DNA of 64,000 nt, taken from Rhodobacter xanthinilyticus. GTDB taxonomy: Bacteria; Pseudomonadota; Alphaproteobacteria; Rhodobacterales; Rhodobacteraceae. The stretch's first letter is position 1; every line of letters begins with the position of its first letter. The stretch is from NCBI RefSeq assembly GCF_001856665.1, contig NZ_CP017781.1:2992001-3056000 (forward strand). The letters run 5' to 3'. The position numbers were made by a program, and so were the translations under genes. Under the pieces are notes generated by a model. That model did not search any database and had not been told where the DNA came from. It saw nothing but the letters and a program-made list of their open reading frames with translations. Positions 1-7,593 of the stretch are shown here, in pieces.

Positions 1-437
1 GCCGGATCGAGGTCTGCGCGCCCGCGGGCGGCTCTGTGGCGCTTGACGGCTGCGCCTCGCTCGGGCGGCTGGCCGAGCTGATGGCGGCGCAGGGCGCGCT
101 GCCCGAGGCGCTGCGCGGCATGCCCTCCGGCTGGCCCGAGCTGCCCGAGGCCGAGACCCGCTGGCGCGCGGAGGCGGCGCCGGCCCTCGCGCAGGTGATC
201 TGCAGCGCCGATGCGCTGCTTTCGCTCAGCCATGTGGTGATCGCTGTCTGCCGCCCGCCCGCAGCGCGCGCCGCGCTGGTGCAGGCGGTGGCGGCCCATC
301 TCGAGGCGGACGAGGCGAACCTCGCGGGGCTGCCCGCGCTCCATGCCGCGACGCTCGGCCCCCAGACGGCGGCGCTCGGCGCGGCGATCTTGCCGCTCGC
401 GGCGCAGTTTCTCGTGCAACTCCCGGCGCGGCGCTGA
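1..437 (+). CDS. ROK-family regulator/kinase, C-terminal part (cut by left edge)
   Basis: An open frame runs in from the left edge (first full codon at 3) and stops at 437, giving about 144 residues. The tail has the usual ROK ending: a segment reading LSHVVIAV, where the family normally has a 'VVIGG' strand, and then a Gly-Pro ... AALGAAILPLAAQF helix. ROK proteins are sugar kinases or xylose/NagC-type repressors; the ALGAA-LPL ending is more typical of the repressor group. The N-terminal half, which would show a DNA-binding domain or kinase motifs, is outside the window. A GTG at 36 could be called as a start but the homologous-looking sequence continues upstream, so I treat the gene as partial. 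The function is family-level only. Confidence 0.6.
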   Translation, partial: RIEVCAPAGGSVALDGCASLGRLAELMAAQGALPEALRGMPSGWPELPEAETRWRAEAAPALAQVICSADALLSLSHVVIAVCRPPAARAALVQAVAAHLEADEANLAGLPALHAATLGPQTAALGAAILPLAAQFLVQLPARR

Positions 438-524
438 GCGCGCGGCCGGGCGGGAAGCCGATCTTGCCCGCCGCAAGTAGCCCATTACGGCCGCGGTTGC
501 GCGCTTTTATCGCGGGGGAGGCGG

Positions 525-553
525 TTGAAACCGGCCGGCGGCGCGCCTAGGTC
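525..553 (+). promoter_or_regulatory. Candidate sigma70-type promoter for the yjhX leader
   Basis: TTGAAA at 525-530 and TAGGTC at 548-553 are separated by 17 bases. Transcription would begin near 560, leaving about 150 bases of leader before the yjhX start at 712. The -10 is weak. This is inferred from sequence only. Confidence 0.4.
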
Positions 554-600
554 GGCCTTGAAGCGGCGCGCACCCCGCGCCCTTCCCCAATGGAGATTGG

Positions 601-618
601 ATGTCAGAGCTTGTGTGA
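601..618 (+). CDS. Possible five-residue leader peptide (MSELV) upstream of yjhX
   Basis: ATG at 601 opens a five-codon frame closed by TGA at 616-618. A TGGAG at 591-595 lies five bases before the ATG, which is a reasonable ribosome site. The stop is three bases before a strong hairpin (622-644). In E. coli the topAI (yjhX) operon is preceded by the small leader ORF toiL, which controls topAI translation; position and layout here are similar, but the peptide is very short and chance is a real alternative. Confidence 0.3.
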   Translation: MSELV

Positions 619-621
619 AAA

Positions 622-644
622 GGCTCTCTGAACTTCAGAGAGCC
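622..644 (+). promoter_or_regulatory. 23-bp near-perfect palindrome in the yjhX leader
   Basis: Arms GGCTCTCTGAA (622-632) and TTCAGAGAGCC (634-644) are perfect complements around one central base. No T-run follows, so it is not a standard terminator. The left-arm CTCTCTG (624-630) could also pair with CAGAGA at 701-706, which is the likely ribosome site of yjhX. It may act as an RNA switch, or as an operator for a DNA-binding repressor. Confidence 0.5.
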
Positions 645-711
645 GGCGATCGAGAAACCGCCGGGCGCCACTGCGCCTGCGTGAATTTTCACGTCCATCA
701 CAGAGACTTCC

Positions 712-975
712 ATGAATATCTCGAAAAACGAACAACGTGCGTTGCACGTTCTGGCTCTGGGCGGCCGGATCCTCCATGAGCGGGAGACCGGCCCGAAAGT
801 CACCGCCGCGCTCTGCGTCACCCGCGAGGGGATGATTCTCGCCGATTTCGACCTGAACGTCTTCGCCCGATTGCGGCGCAAACGGCTGATCGAATCGCGC
901 GCCGGCAGCCCCTATCGCATCTCGCGCAAGGGGCGCCTCTCGGTGCGCGCGCAGCTTGACAACCAGGGGGGCTGA
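712..975 (+). CDS. yjhX: YjhX/TopAI family protein (topoisomerase I inhibitor toxin)
   Basis: 87 residues, the size of the UPF0386/YjhX family. Recognisable landmarks are the start MNISKNEQRALHVLALGGRI, a central TREGMIL...F stretch, RLRRKRLI, the YRIS(R)KG element and the closing VRAQLDNQ. In E. coli YjhX (TopAI) binds and inhibits DNA topoisomerase I and is paired with the acetyltransferase YjhQ, which counters it. Here a GNAT gene starts one base after the stop, matching that arrangement. The start at 712 has only a weak AGAGA ribosome site five bases upstream, which the leader could mask. The toxin role is inferred from family; many alphaproteobacteria carry the gene and its role there has not, to my knowledge, been settled. 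Confidence 0.85.
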   Translation: MNISKNEQRALHVLALGGRILHERETGPKVTAALCVTREGMILADFDLNVFARLRRKRLIESRAGSPYRISRKGRLSVRAQLDNQGG

Positions 976-976
976 C

Positions 977-1477
977 ATGCGGATCCGAACCGAACGCGCG
1001 GGGGATTTCGCGCAGATCCGAACGGTGGTGACCGAGGCGATGCGGCTTTTGCCGCAGGCCTCTGGCACCGAGGCCGAGATCATCGAGCGGTTGCGCGCCG
1101 AGGGTGCGCTCCGCCTCGGGCTGGTGGCCGAGGAGGCGGGCGCGGTGGTGGGCTATCTCGCCGCCTCCGAGGCGCGAATCGGCGCCGAGAGCGGCTGGGG
1201 GCTGATCGGGCCGCTCGCCGTCACCCCGGCCCGGCACCGGCAGGGGATCGGCCGGGCGCTGATGCGCGCCGCACTCGCCCGGCTGCGCAGGCGCTGCAAG
1301 GGCGCGGTGCTGGTCGGCGACCCGGGCTATTATGCGCGCTTCGGCTTTCGCGCCGGGGCCGGGCTGACGGTGGGCGCCTGCCCGCCGCGGTTCATCCTGG
1401 CCCTGCCCTTTGGCGCGGAACCGCCCGCGGGCGAGGTCTACCACCCGCCGGCCTTCGGGCTGCGGCAGGAGGGCTGA
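977..1477 (+). CDS. GNAT N-acetyltransferase, YjhQ/YhbS-like (possible antitoxin)
   Basis: 166 residues from ATG 977. A TTG at 956 is in frame but overlaps yjhX, while ATG 977 has a purine-rich GGGGGG upstream and starts one base after the yjhX stop. The GNAT fold is visible: an N-terminal beta-alpha unit (MRIRTERAGDFAQI), motif A near residues 85-100 with the acetyl-CoA loop RQGIGRAL, then the YARFGFR element typical of the YhbS/COG3153 branch. The pair is almost certainly co-transcribed. In E. coli the equivalent gene, yjhQ, neutralises TopAI, so an antitoxin role is plausible. A small-molecule or protein acetyltransferase unrelated to YjhX remains possible. Confidence 0.8.
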   Translation: MRIRTERAGDFAQIRTVVTEAMRLLPQASGTEAEIIERLRAEGALRLGLVAEEAGAVVGYLAASEARIGAESGWGLIGPLAVTPARHRQGIGRALMRAALARLRRRCKGAVLVGDPGYYARFGFRAGAGLTVGACPPRFILALPFGAEPPAGEVYHPPAFGLRQEG

Positions 1478-1593
1478 GCGAGGCGAAACCCTCGGTCCGG
1501 GCGGCGGAAACGGCGCCCGGATCCCGCGCGCGCAAACGCCACCCCAGGCGCCCGGAGGGCGACATCAAGGCGGTTCATGATGTTGGGAAGAAA

Positions 1594-1670
1594 TGGCGGA
1601 CCCGGAGCGATTCGAACGCCCGACCCTCAGATTCGTAGTCTGATGCTCTATCCAGCTGAGCTACGGGTCC
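1594..1670 (-). tRNA. tRNA-Arg (anticodon ACG)
   Basis: On the minus strand a complete cloverleaf can be drawn: acceptor GGACCCG/CGGGTCC, D arm with AGCTCAG and GGATAGAGC, anticodon stem TCAGA/TCTGA closing the loop CTACGAA (anticodon ACG), and T arm GGGCG-TTCGAAT-CGCTC. Discriminator G is followed by an encoded CCA (complement of 1594-1596). ACG is the arginine tRNA normally deaminated at its first anticodon base to read CGN codons. Confidence 0.97.
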
Positions 1671-1683
1671 GCTGTGAGGGCGG

Positions 1684-1712
1684 GATTTAGCCCCTGCTTC
1701 GGGGGTATGCAA
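1684..1712 (-). promoter_or_regulatory. Promoter of tRNA-Arg
   Basis: On the minus strand TTGCAT (1712-1707) and TAAATC (1689-1684) are 17 bases apart, placing the start of transcription about ten bases before the tRNA. The promoter lies within an inverted repeat, TTTAGCCC/GGGCTAAA (1686-1693 and 1713-1720). Confidence 0.6.
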
Positions 1713-1768
1713 GGGCTAAATTCCGGCTTTTTCGATTTTCTTTCGCCCGGCGCGCGCGGCGCCTTGTT

Positions 1769-2275
1769 TCATTCGGCTTTCGGCACGAGCGCGGTCGCCA
1801 AAATCCCGCGCAGCACGCCGCCGTCGCCCTGCGCGGCCGATTTCACCGTCTGATCGAGCGCCAGATCGCCGTAGCCCGCGGCCTTCAGCTCGGCCTGCAG
1901 CGCCTCGGGCGCCTTGCCGGCGAGGTCGGCCAGCACATCGATGCGCGCATTGCCGAGCGAGCGGATCACCACCTCCGGCCCGAGCCCCGCGCCCTCGACG
2001 ACACCCGGGATCAGGTTCGGCACGAAGGTCAGCCCCGCAACGATCACCCCCGCCGCCATGATCGCATTGGCCAGCGGCCGACGGAAATAGGTGGTGAAGG
2101 CGCGCCAGTTGAGCAGCAGATGCGCGAGCGCGCCCGCGACCATCACCAGCCCCGCCCATTCATGGACGGTCTTCATGGTCGCGGTATCGAGGTGGAAGAA
2201 CATCAAGACGCCCGTGAGCGCCATGATCGCGAAAGCGCCGATAACGAGCGGCGTGGCCCAAGCCCGGAGAGACAT
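1769..2275 (-). CDS. DUF4405 four-helix membrane protein (cytochrome b561-like fold)
   Basis: 168 residues. The first 90 residues contain three hydrophobic helices: LVIGAFAIMALTGVLMFF, a second carrying the His pair of the motif HEWAGLVMVAGALAHLLLNW, and ANAIMAAGVIVAGLTFV. The spacing of histidines (VHEW ... AHLLLNW) is that of DUF4405 proteins, which resemble the heme-binding part of b-type cytochromes. The remaining 75 residues form a soluble domain that I do not recognise. It is the second gene after the sensor kinase, 56 bases downstream, so the two may be co-transcribed. Function is not known; a redox or membrane-sensing partner is only a guess. Confidence 0.75.
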   Translation of the reverse strand: MSLRAWATPLVIGAFAIMALTGVLMFFHLDTATMKTVHEWAGLVMVAGALAHLLLNWRAFTTYFRRPLANAIMAAGVIVAGLTFVPNLIPGVVEGAGLGPEVVIRSLGNARIDVLADLAGKAPEALQAELKAAGYGDLALDQTVKSAAQGDGGVLRGILATALVPKAE

Positions 2276-2331
2276 GATGAAATCCTCTGCATCATCTTCT
2301 GCAGATGAAACGCACGAGGCTCACGTTTCCG

Positions 2332-3738
2332 TCAGCCCGCCGGCGCGGGCTCGGGCGAAAATTCATGCGGCAGGTGGAGCTTGAACTCGGTGCCGGTCTC
2401 GTCGGTGCGCACGAGCTCAAGCCGCCCGCCATGGCCGCGCACGAGCTCGGCCGAGATCGCAAGGCCAAGCCCGGTGCCGCCCTTCTTCACGCCGCCCGCG
2501 AAGGGCTGGAAGAGATGTTCGCGCGCCCGCATCGGCAGGCCCGGGCCGGTATCTTGCACCCGGATCCACCAGCCCTCCGGCTCCTCGCCCGCGCCGATCT
2601 CGATCGTGCCGGGCTTGGCGGTGGCCTCGATCGCCTGACGCGCGTTGCGCACGAGGTTCGAGATCACCCGGTAGAGCTGTTCGTGATCGGCGCGGATCTC
2701 GAGCGCGGGCGGCACATCGGTGACGAAATCGATCTGCGCGGCCTCGGCGGGGGGCTGCTCGCCCTCGACGACCTCGGTGACGAGCGCGGCCAGCGCAAAG
2801 CGCGAGAGCGTCGGCGGCGGCTCCTCGGCGCGGCCAAAGGCGAGCGTGGTCTCGCACAGATTGACCGCCCGGCCGATCGAATTCATCAGCTTCGGCGCCG
2901 CACGCTGCACCGCCGGATCTTGCGAATCCTCCATCCGGTCGGCGAAAAGCTGCGCCGTGGTGAGAATATTGCGCAGATCGTGGCTGATCTTGGCGACCGC
3001 CTGACCGAGCTGCGCCAGACGCTCCTTTTGCTTGAGCGCGGCGGTGAGTTGGCGTTGCATCGAGGCCAGCGCCTCCTCGGCCACGCGCAGCTCCTCGATC
3101 CGGGCCTCGGGCGCGATGATCCGCCGCGCATCCTCGGGCGCCTCGGCATAGGCCGACATATGCGCCACCACCCGCTTGATCGGCACCACCATCAGCCGCC
3201 GCACGAGGAAGAACAGCAACAGCGCCGTGATCACCGAAACCGCCGCCGAGAGCGCGAGCAGCCGCAGCCCGTATTCGATCATCTCGATCCGCATCGGCCC
3301 GGTCTGCATGGTGACCTCGATGACGAGCCCGCCCTTCTGCACCGGATCGCCGATCACCCGGATCACATGATTCTCCGGGTCGATCAGCAGCGCCAGCGCA
3401 TCGCGCACCAGGACCCAGGGCGGCGTCTCGCGCAGATCATAGCTCGCCGCGATCTGGCTCGGGATCGGCGAGGAGAGCACGAGCTGACGCACCGCATCGC
3501 GCCGCAGCACGACGTTATAGACGCCAGCATTGGCCAGAAGCTCGGTCTCGAGATCGGGTTCGATCATCTGATCGGTGGTCAAAAGCGCGAGCGAGGCGAT
3601 CTGCGCGCGCTCGAGCCGGGTCTGGAGATAAGATTCGCGGAAATTCGCCAGCCCCGGCAGAAGGATCAAAACCTCGGCCAGCACGACGAAAATCGTCGTG
3701 AGAATCAGAAACCGGCCCGAAAGAGTGTTGATCGCCAT
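2332..3738 (-). CDS. Orphan membrane sensor histidine kinase
   Basis: 468 residues from ATG 3738; an in-frame ATG 75 bases further up lacks a better ribosome site and would add an untypical tail. Helix one is near residues 8-30, followed by a periplasmic sensor of about 130 residues, helix two (LLALSAAVSVITALLLFFLV) and a HAMP-like linker. The dimerisation/phosphorylation helix carries KISHDLRN with the His near residue 252. The ATPase part has NLVRNARQAI (N box), DTGPGL (G1) and GGTGLGLAI (G2). No response regulator gene is adjacent, so its partner is encoded elsewhere. The extracellular signal cannot be read from the sequence. Confidence 0.92.
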   Translation of the reverse strand: MAINTLSGRFLILTTIFVVLAEVLILLPGLANFRESYLQTRLERAQIASLALLTTDQMIEPDLETELLANAGVYNVVLRRDAVRQLVLSSPIPSQIAASYDLRETPPWVLVRDALALLIDPENHVIRVIGDPVQKGGLVIEVTMQTGPMRIEMIEYGLRLLALSAAVSVITALLLFFLVRRLMVVPIKRVVAHMSAYAEAPEDARRIIAPEARIEELRVAEEALASMQRQLTAALKQKERLAQLGQAVAKISHDLRNILTTAQLFADRMEDSQDPAVQRAAPKLMNSIGRAVNLCETTLAFGRAEEPPPTLSRFALAALVTEVVEGEQPPAEAAQIDFVTDVPPALEIRADHEQLYRVISNLVRNARQAIEATAKPGTIEIGAGEEPEGWWIRVQDTGPGLPMRAREHLFQPFAGGVKKGGTGLGLAISAELVRGHGGRLELVRTDETGTEFKLHLPHEFSPEPAPAG

Positions 3739-3915
3739 CCTACCTATCGCGGGCCTTTCCCCGCTGTCCGCCGAACTGCGGCTTTTACAAGTGATACCAA
3801 ACGCTTCGCGCAATAAATAGGGGCCCTATCGGCTGCGCGGAAGCCCGCCGATGCAGAGAAAACGCCGCAGGCCCGCCCCGCCGTCGCTTTCGGGCGAAAA
3901 ATCTGCGCGCGAGCG

Positions 3916-3944
3916 TTGACTTGTGATCCGCCCCCGCGTATAGC
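3916..3944 (+). promoter_or_regulatory. Promoter of rpmH-rnpA
   Basis: TTGACT (3916-3921) and TATAGC (3939-3944) with exactly 17 bases between them form one of the best sigma70-type promoters in the window. Initiation near 3951 would leave a leader of about 70 bases before rpmH, in keeping with a strongly expressed ribosomal protein gene. Confidence 0.75.
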
Positions 3945-4022
3945 CCGGGCCTCGAATATGAGCGGCTGTCGTCTCCTCGTGAGCGTGCAGCCCTACCGTA
4001 GACAGAACCCGGAGTAACCGCG

Positions 4023-4157
4023 ATGAAACGCACTTTCCAGCCGTCGAACCTCGTTCGCGCACGTCGTCACGGCTTCCGCGCCCGCATGGCCACCAAAGGC
4101 GGCCGCCGTGTGCTGAACGCCCGCCGCGCCAAGGGCCGCAAGGTTCTGTCGGCGTAA
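4023..4157 (+). CDS. rpmH: 50S ribosomal protein L34
   Basis: 44 residues, exactly the bacterial L34 length. It starts [19 protein letters not shown] and continues with the highly basic [11 protein letters not shown]...[11 protein letters not shown], all hallmark L34 sequence. L34 binds the large subunit rRNA and is often the first gene of the rpmH-rnpA-yidD-yidC block, as here. AGTAACCGCG before the start is a weak ribosome site. It is followed 22 bases later by rnpA. Confidence 0.99.
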   Translation: MKRTFQPSNLVRARRHGFRARMATKGGRRVLNARRAKGRKVLSA

Positions 4158-4179
4158 GGCCGGGAAAGCCAGGCAAGCG

Positions 4180-4671
4180 ATGACGCCGCCGGAGGCTCCC
4201 GCGACTGGCCAGATCGGCCGGGAAGCGGAGTGCCCACCGGCGGTTTTGTCATGTCCTGAGGTCGCACAGCGACTGGAAACCCTGTGCAAGCGCGCGGATT
4301 TTCTGCGCGCGGCCAGTGCCTTGCGCGCCGGCACGCCGGGGTTTTTGCTGCAAGCCCGCGCCCGCGCGCCCGAAGAGGCCGCGGGCCTCGCGCGGGTCGG
4401 TTTCACCTGCTCGAAAAAGCTCGGCAATGCGGTGGCGCGCAACCGCGCCAAGCGCCGCCTGCGTGAGATCGCGCGGCTCGTGCTCACCGGCCGCGCCCGG
4501 GCGGGCTGGGATTATGTGCTCGTCGGCCGCCCCGAGGCGACGGCGAGCCGCGATTTCGCGGCGCTCCTGAAGGATATCGAGCGCGCGCTCGAGGAGATCC
4601 ACTCCCCCCGCGCCCGCGAATCGCGCCCCCGCCCCGCCCCGCAAAAGGGCCGCCGGAGAGGCAAGGGATGA
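4180..4671 (+). CDS. rnpA: Ribonuclease P protein component
   Basis: 163 residues. The family signature is clear: [37 protein letters not shown] (RNR box around residues 88-100), then [10 protein letters not shown]. RnpA binds the leader of pre-tRNA and assists the catalytic RNA in 5' maturation. It sits directly after rpmH and overlaps yidD by four bases, the conserved arrangement. The N-terminal 35 residues before [10 protein letters not shown] are longer than in many relatives, and the start chosen has a poor ribosome site, so the true start may be internal. The C-terminus is a Pro/Arg-rich tail. Confidence 0.95.
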   Translation: MTPPEAPATGQIGREAECPPAVLSCPEVAQRLETLCKRADFLRAASALRAGTPGFLLQARARAPEEAAGLARVGFTCSKKLGNAVARNRAKRRLREIARLVLTGRARAGWDYVLVGRPEATASRDFAALLKDIERALEEIHSPRARESRPRPAPQKGRRRGKG

Positions 4672-4937
4672 GCCCGCTCGCCTTTCTCGTCTCGCTGCCG
4701 GTGCGCGGCTATCGGCTGCTCTTGAGCCCCTGGGTCGGCCATGGCTGCCGCTATCAGCCGACCTGCTCGGCTTATGCGCTCGAGGCGCTGGAGCGTCACG
4801 GCGCGCTGAAGGGCTCTTATCTCGCGACGAAACGGGTGCTCTCGTGCCATCCGCTCGGCGGCCATGGCTACGACCCGGTGCCCGGCGCCGACCCGGAGTT
4901 CGACGCGCAAAAACGACAGGAGAAGAGCGATGCTTGA
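4668..4937 (+). CDS. yidD: Membrane protein insertion efficiency factor YidD
   Basis: 89 residues, typical for YidD. It carries the invariant YR.LLSP...[15 protein letters not shown] signature at residues 17-45 and the C-terminal [15 protein letters not shown] motif. YidD is a small amphipathic membrane-associated protein that supports YidC-dependent insertion of inner membrane proteins. The start ATG overlaps the rnpA stop (ATGA), and the end overlaps the ttcA start by eight bases, so translation of the three genes is likely coupled. Confidence 0.97.
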   Translation: MSPLAFLVSLPVRGYRLLLSPWVGHGCRYQPTCSAYALEALERHGALKGSYLATKRVLSCHPLGGHGYDPVPGADPEFDAQKRQEKSDA

Positions 4938-5814
4938 CGAGGACGACGCCCCGATCCACCCGCTGTTCGCCCAGGCGCCGAGCTCGACCGAGTTCAAGAA
5001 ACTGCGCAAGCGCATCGTGCGAGAAACCCGCGATGCGATTGAAAAATATGGCATGATCGAACGCGGGGCGCGCTGGCTCGTGTGCCTCTCGGGCGGCAAG
5101 GACAGCTATACGCTGCTGGCGATCTTGCATGAGCTGAAATGGCGCGGGCTCCTGCCTGTGGACCTGCTCGCCTGCAACCTCGATCAGGGCCAGCCGGGCT
5201 TTCCCTCGACGGTGCTGCCGAAATTCCTCGAAGACATGGGCGTGCCGCACCGCATCGAATATCAGGACACCTATTCGATCGTCGTCGACAAGATCCCGCA
5301 GGGGCGGACCTATTGCTCGCTCTGTTCGCGCCTGCGCCGCGGCAACCTTTACCGAATCGCCCGCGAGGAGGGCTGCTCGGCGGTCGTGCTCGGCCATCAC
5401 CGCGACGACATCCTCGAAACCTTCTTCATGAACCTCTTCCACGGCGGGCGGCTGGCCACGATGCCGCCGAAACTGCTCAACGAGGAGGGCGATCTCTTCG
5501 TCTATCGCCCGCTCGCCTTCGTGGCCGAGGCCGATTGCGAGAAGTTCGCGAAATCAATGAATTACCCGATCATCCCCTGTGATCTGTGCGGCTCGCAGGA
5601 CGGCTTGCAGCGCCAGCAGGTCAAGCAGATCCTCGACGGATGGGAGCGCAACAGCCCCGGCCGTCGGCAGGTGATGTTCCGCGCGCTGATGAACGTGCGG
5701 CCCTCGCATCTGGCCGATCCCTCGATCTTCGATTTCGCCGGGCTGATGCGCGGCGAAAGTGCAAAAATCGAGGATTTTAACCAAACCGTGCCCAGATTCG
5801 GCCATACCGATTAA
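4930..5814 (+). CDS. ttcA: tRNA 2-thiocytidine(32) synthetase TtcA
   Basis: 294 residues from ATG 4930; longer in-frame starts would run deep into yidD. The PP-loop ATP-binding motif SGGKDS lies near residues 53-58. Two cysteine pairs, CSLC near 128 and CDLC near 217, are the iron-sulfur/thiolation cysteines of the TtcA family, and the [14 protein letters not shown] stretch is also diagnostic. The enzyme installs sulfur on C32 of certain tRNAs, using ATP and a [4Fe-4S] cluster. It belongs to the rnpA-yidD run by overlap. Confidence 0.97.
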   Translation: MLDEDDAPIHPLFAQAPSSTEFKKLRKRIVRETRDAIEKYGMIERGARWLVCLSGGKDSYTLLAILHELKWRGLLPVDLLACNLDQGQPGFPSTVLPKFLEDMGVPHRIEYQDTYSIVVDKIPQGRTYCSLCSRLRRGNLYRIAREEGCSAVVLGHHRDDILETFFMNLFHGGRLATMPPKLLNEEGDLFVYRPLAFVAEADCEKFAKSMNYPIIPCDLCGSQDGLQRQQVKQILDGWERNSPGRRQVMFRALMNVRPSHLADPSIFDFAGLMRGESAKIEDFNQTVPRFGHTD

Positions 5815-5889
5815 CGGTTCGCTGACCAAACGCGCCTAATTTGGCCCTGTCCGGGGGCTCGGCCTCCGCTGCTGCGACAGAGGTTTGAT

Positions 5890-7431
5890 ATGGTGCGTTT
5901 CGGGGGAGCAAGAATTTCGGGCACGGTGGGAGAGATCCTGCTCCGCCGCGAGCTGGCCGTCTTTGTTCCGGCGATTGTCCTGGCGGGCTATTGGTTCGGC
6001 CTCGAGGCGCTGATTCTCGTCGCGGGCACCGCGCTCGCGGTCGCCTGGGCGACCCGGCCGATGCACGCGCGCACCGCCGAGGCCGAAGCCGCACTGTCGC
6101 GCGAGGATGGCGGGCGGCCCCTGCGCGAAGAGGCCGCGGAGATTCTCGGCTGGTATGTCGAGCGCGCCCATACGGCCGGGCGCAGCACCACCTGCCTCGT
6201 CATCGGCATCGATGAGGAGGAGGTGATGATCCGCCACATGACCCGTCAGGAATTCGACGAGGTGATCCGGCGCACCTCGGAGCGGTTGCGCGGCGCGCTG
6301 CGCGAAAACGATCGCGTCCTGCGCCTCGAAGGCGCCCGTTTCGCGATCGTTCTGTGCCCGACCGCCCATGCCGACCTCGAAAGCATGATCCAGCTCGCCG
6401 CGCGCCTGCAGGTCGCCTGCGAGGCGCCGCTGTCGATCTCGGCGCGCACCGTGGCGGCGACCGTGCATATCGGCTTTTGCCTGCTCAACCGCAGCCCCGA
6501 CCAGACCGGCACCGCGCTGCTCGAGGCCGCCGAAACCGCCGCCGACGAGGCGCGCCGCAACGGGCCGAGCGCGATCCGCGCCTATTCGACCGAGCTGCAC
6601 AACAGCGTCAAGATTCGCTCCGCGCTCGCCTCCGAGGTCGCCGAAGCGCTGGAAGGCGGACAGATCATCGCATTTTTCCAACCGCAGCTGAGCACCGACA
6701 CCGGCCAGATCTCCGGGATGCAGGCCGTGCCGCGCTGGATGCACCGCGACCGCGGCGTGCTGACCGAGGCCCATATCCTGCCCGCGATCGATGCGGTCGG
6801 GCTGCGCCAACGCCTCGCCGAGGTGATGCTCTTCCAAAGTTTCAACGCGCTGCGCGAATGGGCGCGCCAGGGGCAGAACTTCGGGGCCATCTCGCTGCCC
6901 GTCTCGCCCGAGCTGATGGCCAACCCGAAACTCGCCGAACGGCTGAAATGGGAATTCGACCGTTTCGAGCTGCCCCCGAACATGATCCGCCTCGTCTTGC
7001 AACAAGGGGTGGTCGCCAACCTCAATGAGGATGTCATCACCCACAACCTCGCCGCTTGCGCCAAACTGGGCTGCGAGATCGAACTTGCGGGTTTCGGCGC
7101 CGGGCCGATCTCCGTCGGCGCGATCCGCCGCTCCTCCGCCAAGCGTCTGCGGATCCACCGCAGCTTCGTCAAGAAAGTCGACCGCGACCCCGAACAACAG
7201 CAACTCGTCGCCGCCATGATCTCGATGGCCGAGGGGCTCGGCCTGTCGACGATCGCCGAAGGCGTCGGCAGCCTCGGCGAACATGCGATGCTTTCGCAAC
7301 TCGGCTGCAATCACGTCCAGGGGCGAGCGATCGCCGCGCCGATGCCGCTCGATGAAACACAGCAATGGGCGGAGCACCATCGCTCGAAGCTCGACGCGAC
7401 GCCGCAGATCGTGCGCCGTCGAGGACCGTGA
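5890..7431 (+). CDS. Membrane protein with degenerate GGDEF and EAL domains
   Basis: 513 residues. Two hydrophobic segments (residues ~20-55) anchor a cytoplasmic region. Residues ~75-225 have GGDEF-domain secondary structure but neither GGDEF nor an intact active loop (the corresponding stretch reads LEGARFAIVL). Residues ~250-500 align to an EAL domain, yet the EAL motif is QAV (GMQAVPRW), the metal-binding Asn is gone (LPVS), the catalytic ELTE is VLQQG, DDFG is AGFG and the KID-type motif is RIHRSFV; only IAEGVG and VQGR survive. The protein therefore should not make or degrade cyclic di-GMP. A structural or ligand-sensing role, linked to its yidC neighbour, is possible. It begins 75 bases after ttcA and ends before a terminator-like hairpin. 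Confidence 0.85.
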   Translation: MVRFGGARISGTVGEILLRRELAVFVPAIVLAGYWFGLEALILVAGTALAVAWATRPMHARTAEAEAALSREDGGRPLREEAAEILGWYVERAHTAGRSTTCLVIGIDEEEVMIRHMTRQEFDEVIRRTSERLRGALRENDRVLRLEGARFAIVLCPTAHADLESMIQLAARLQVACEAPLSISARTVAATVHIGFCLLNRSPDQTGTALLEAAETAADEARRNGPSAIRAYSTELHNSVKIRSALASEVAEALEGGQIIAFFQPQLSTDTGQISGMQAVPRWMHRDRGVLTEAHILPAIDAVGLRQRLAEVMLFQSFNALREWARQGQNFGAISLPVSPELMANPKLAERLKWEFDRFELPPNMIRLVLQQGVVANLNEDVITHNLAACAKLGCEIELAGFGAGPISVGAIRRSSAKRLRIHRSFVKKVDRDPEQQQLVAAMISMAEGLGLSTIAEGVGSLGEHAMLSQLGCNHVQGRAIAAPMPLDETQQWAEHHRSKLDATPQIVRRRGP

Positions 7432-7456
7432 GGCCCACGAATCTCGGAATTCATGG

Positions 7457-7489
7457 GGCCGCCGGGGAGAATTTTCGCTCCCGGCGGCC
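7457..7489 (+). terminator. Terminator-like hairpin after the EAL gene
   Basis: GGCCGCCGGG (7457-7466) and CCCGGCGGCC (7480-7489) form a perfect 10-bp stem with a 13-base loop, 26 bases after the stop. No long T-run follows on the plus strand. It separates this gene from yidC. Confidence 0.55.
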
Positions 7490-7593
7490 ATTCTCATGCC
7501 GTCGCAGCGCTTTTACAGGAAAATCTCTTGACCTTTCGCCCCCCCTTCTGTTGAACCACCCCCAACCAAGGACAGGTTGGTGGACTGCCCCTC

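Noticed and set aside
438-524. Gene between the ROK gene and the yjhX leader
   Set aside because: Short frames here lack ribosome sites and family resemblance.
2305-3816. Long open frame (503 codons) on the plus strand opposite the sensor kinase
   Set aside because: It is the complement of a well-supported kinase gene; its product is Arg/His-rich with no family and appears only because GC-rich antisense frames lack stops.
5836-7497. Long minus-strand frame opposite the EAL gene
   Set aside because: Same antisense effect; the plus strand has a recognisable fold and ribosome site.
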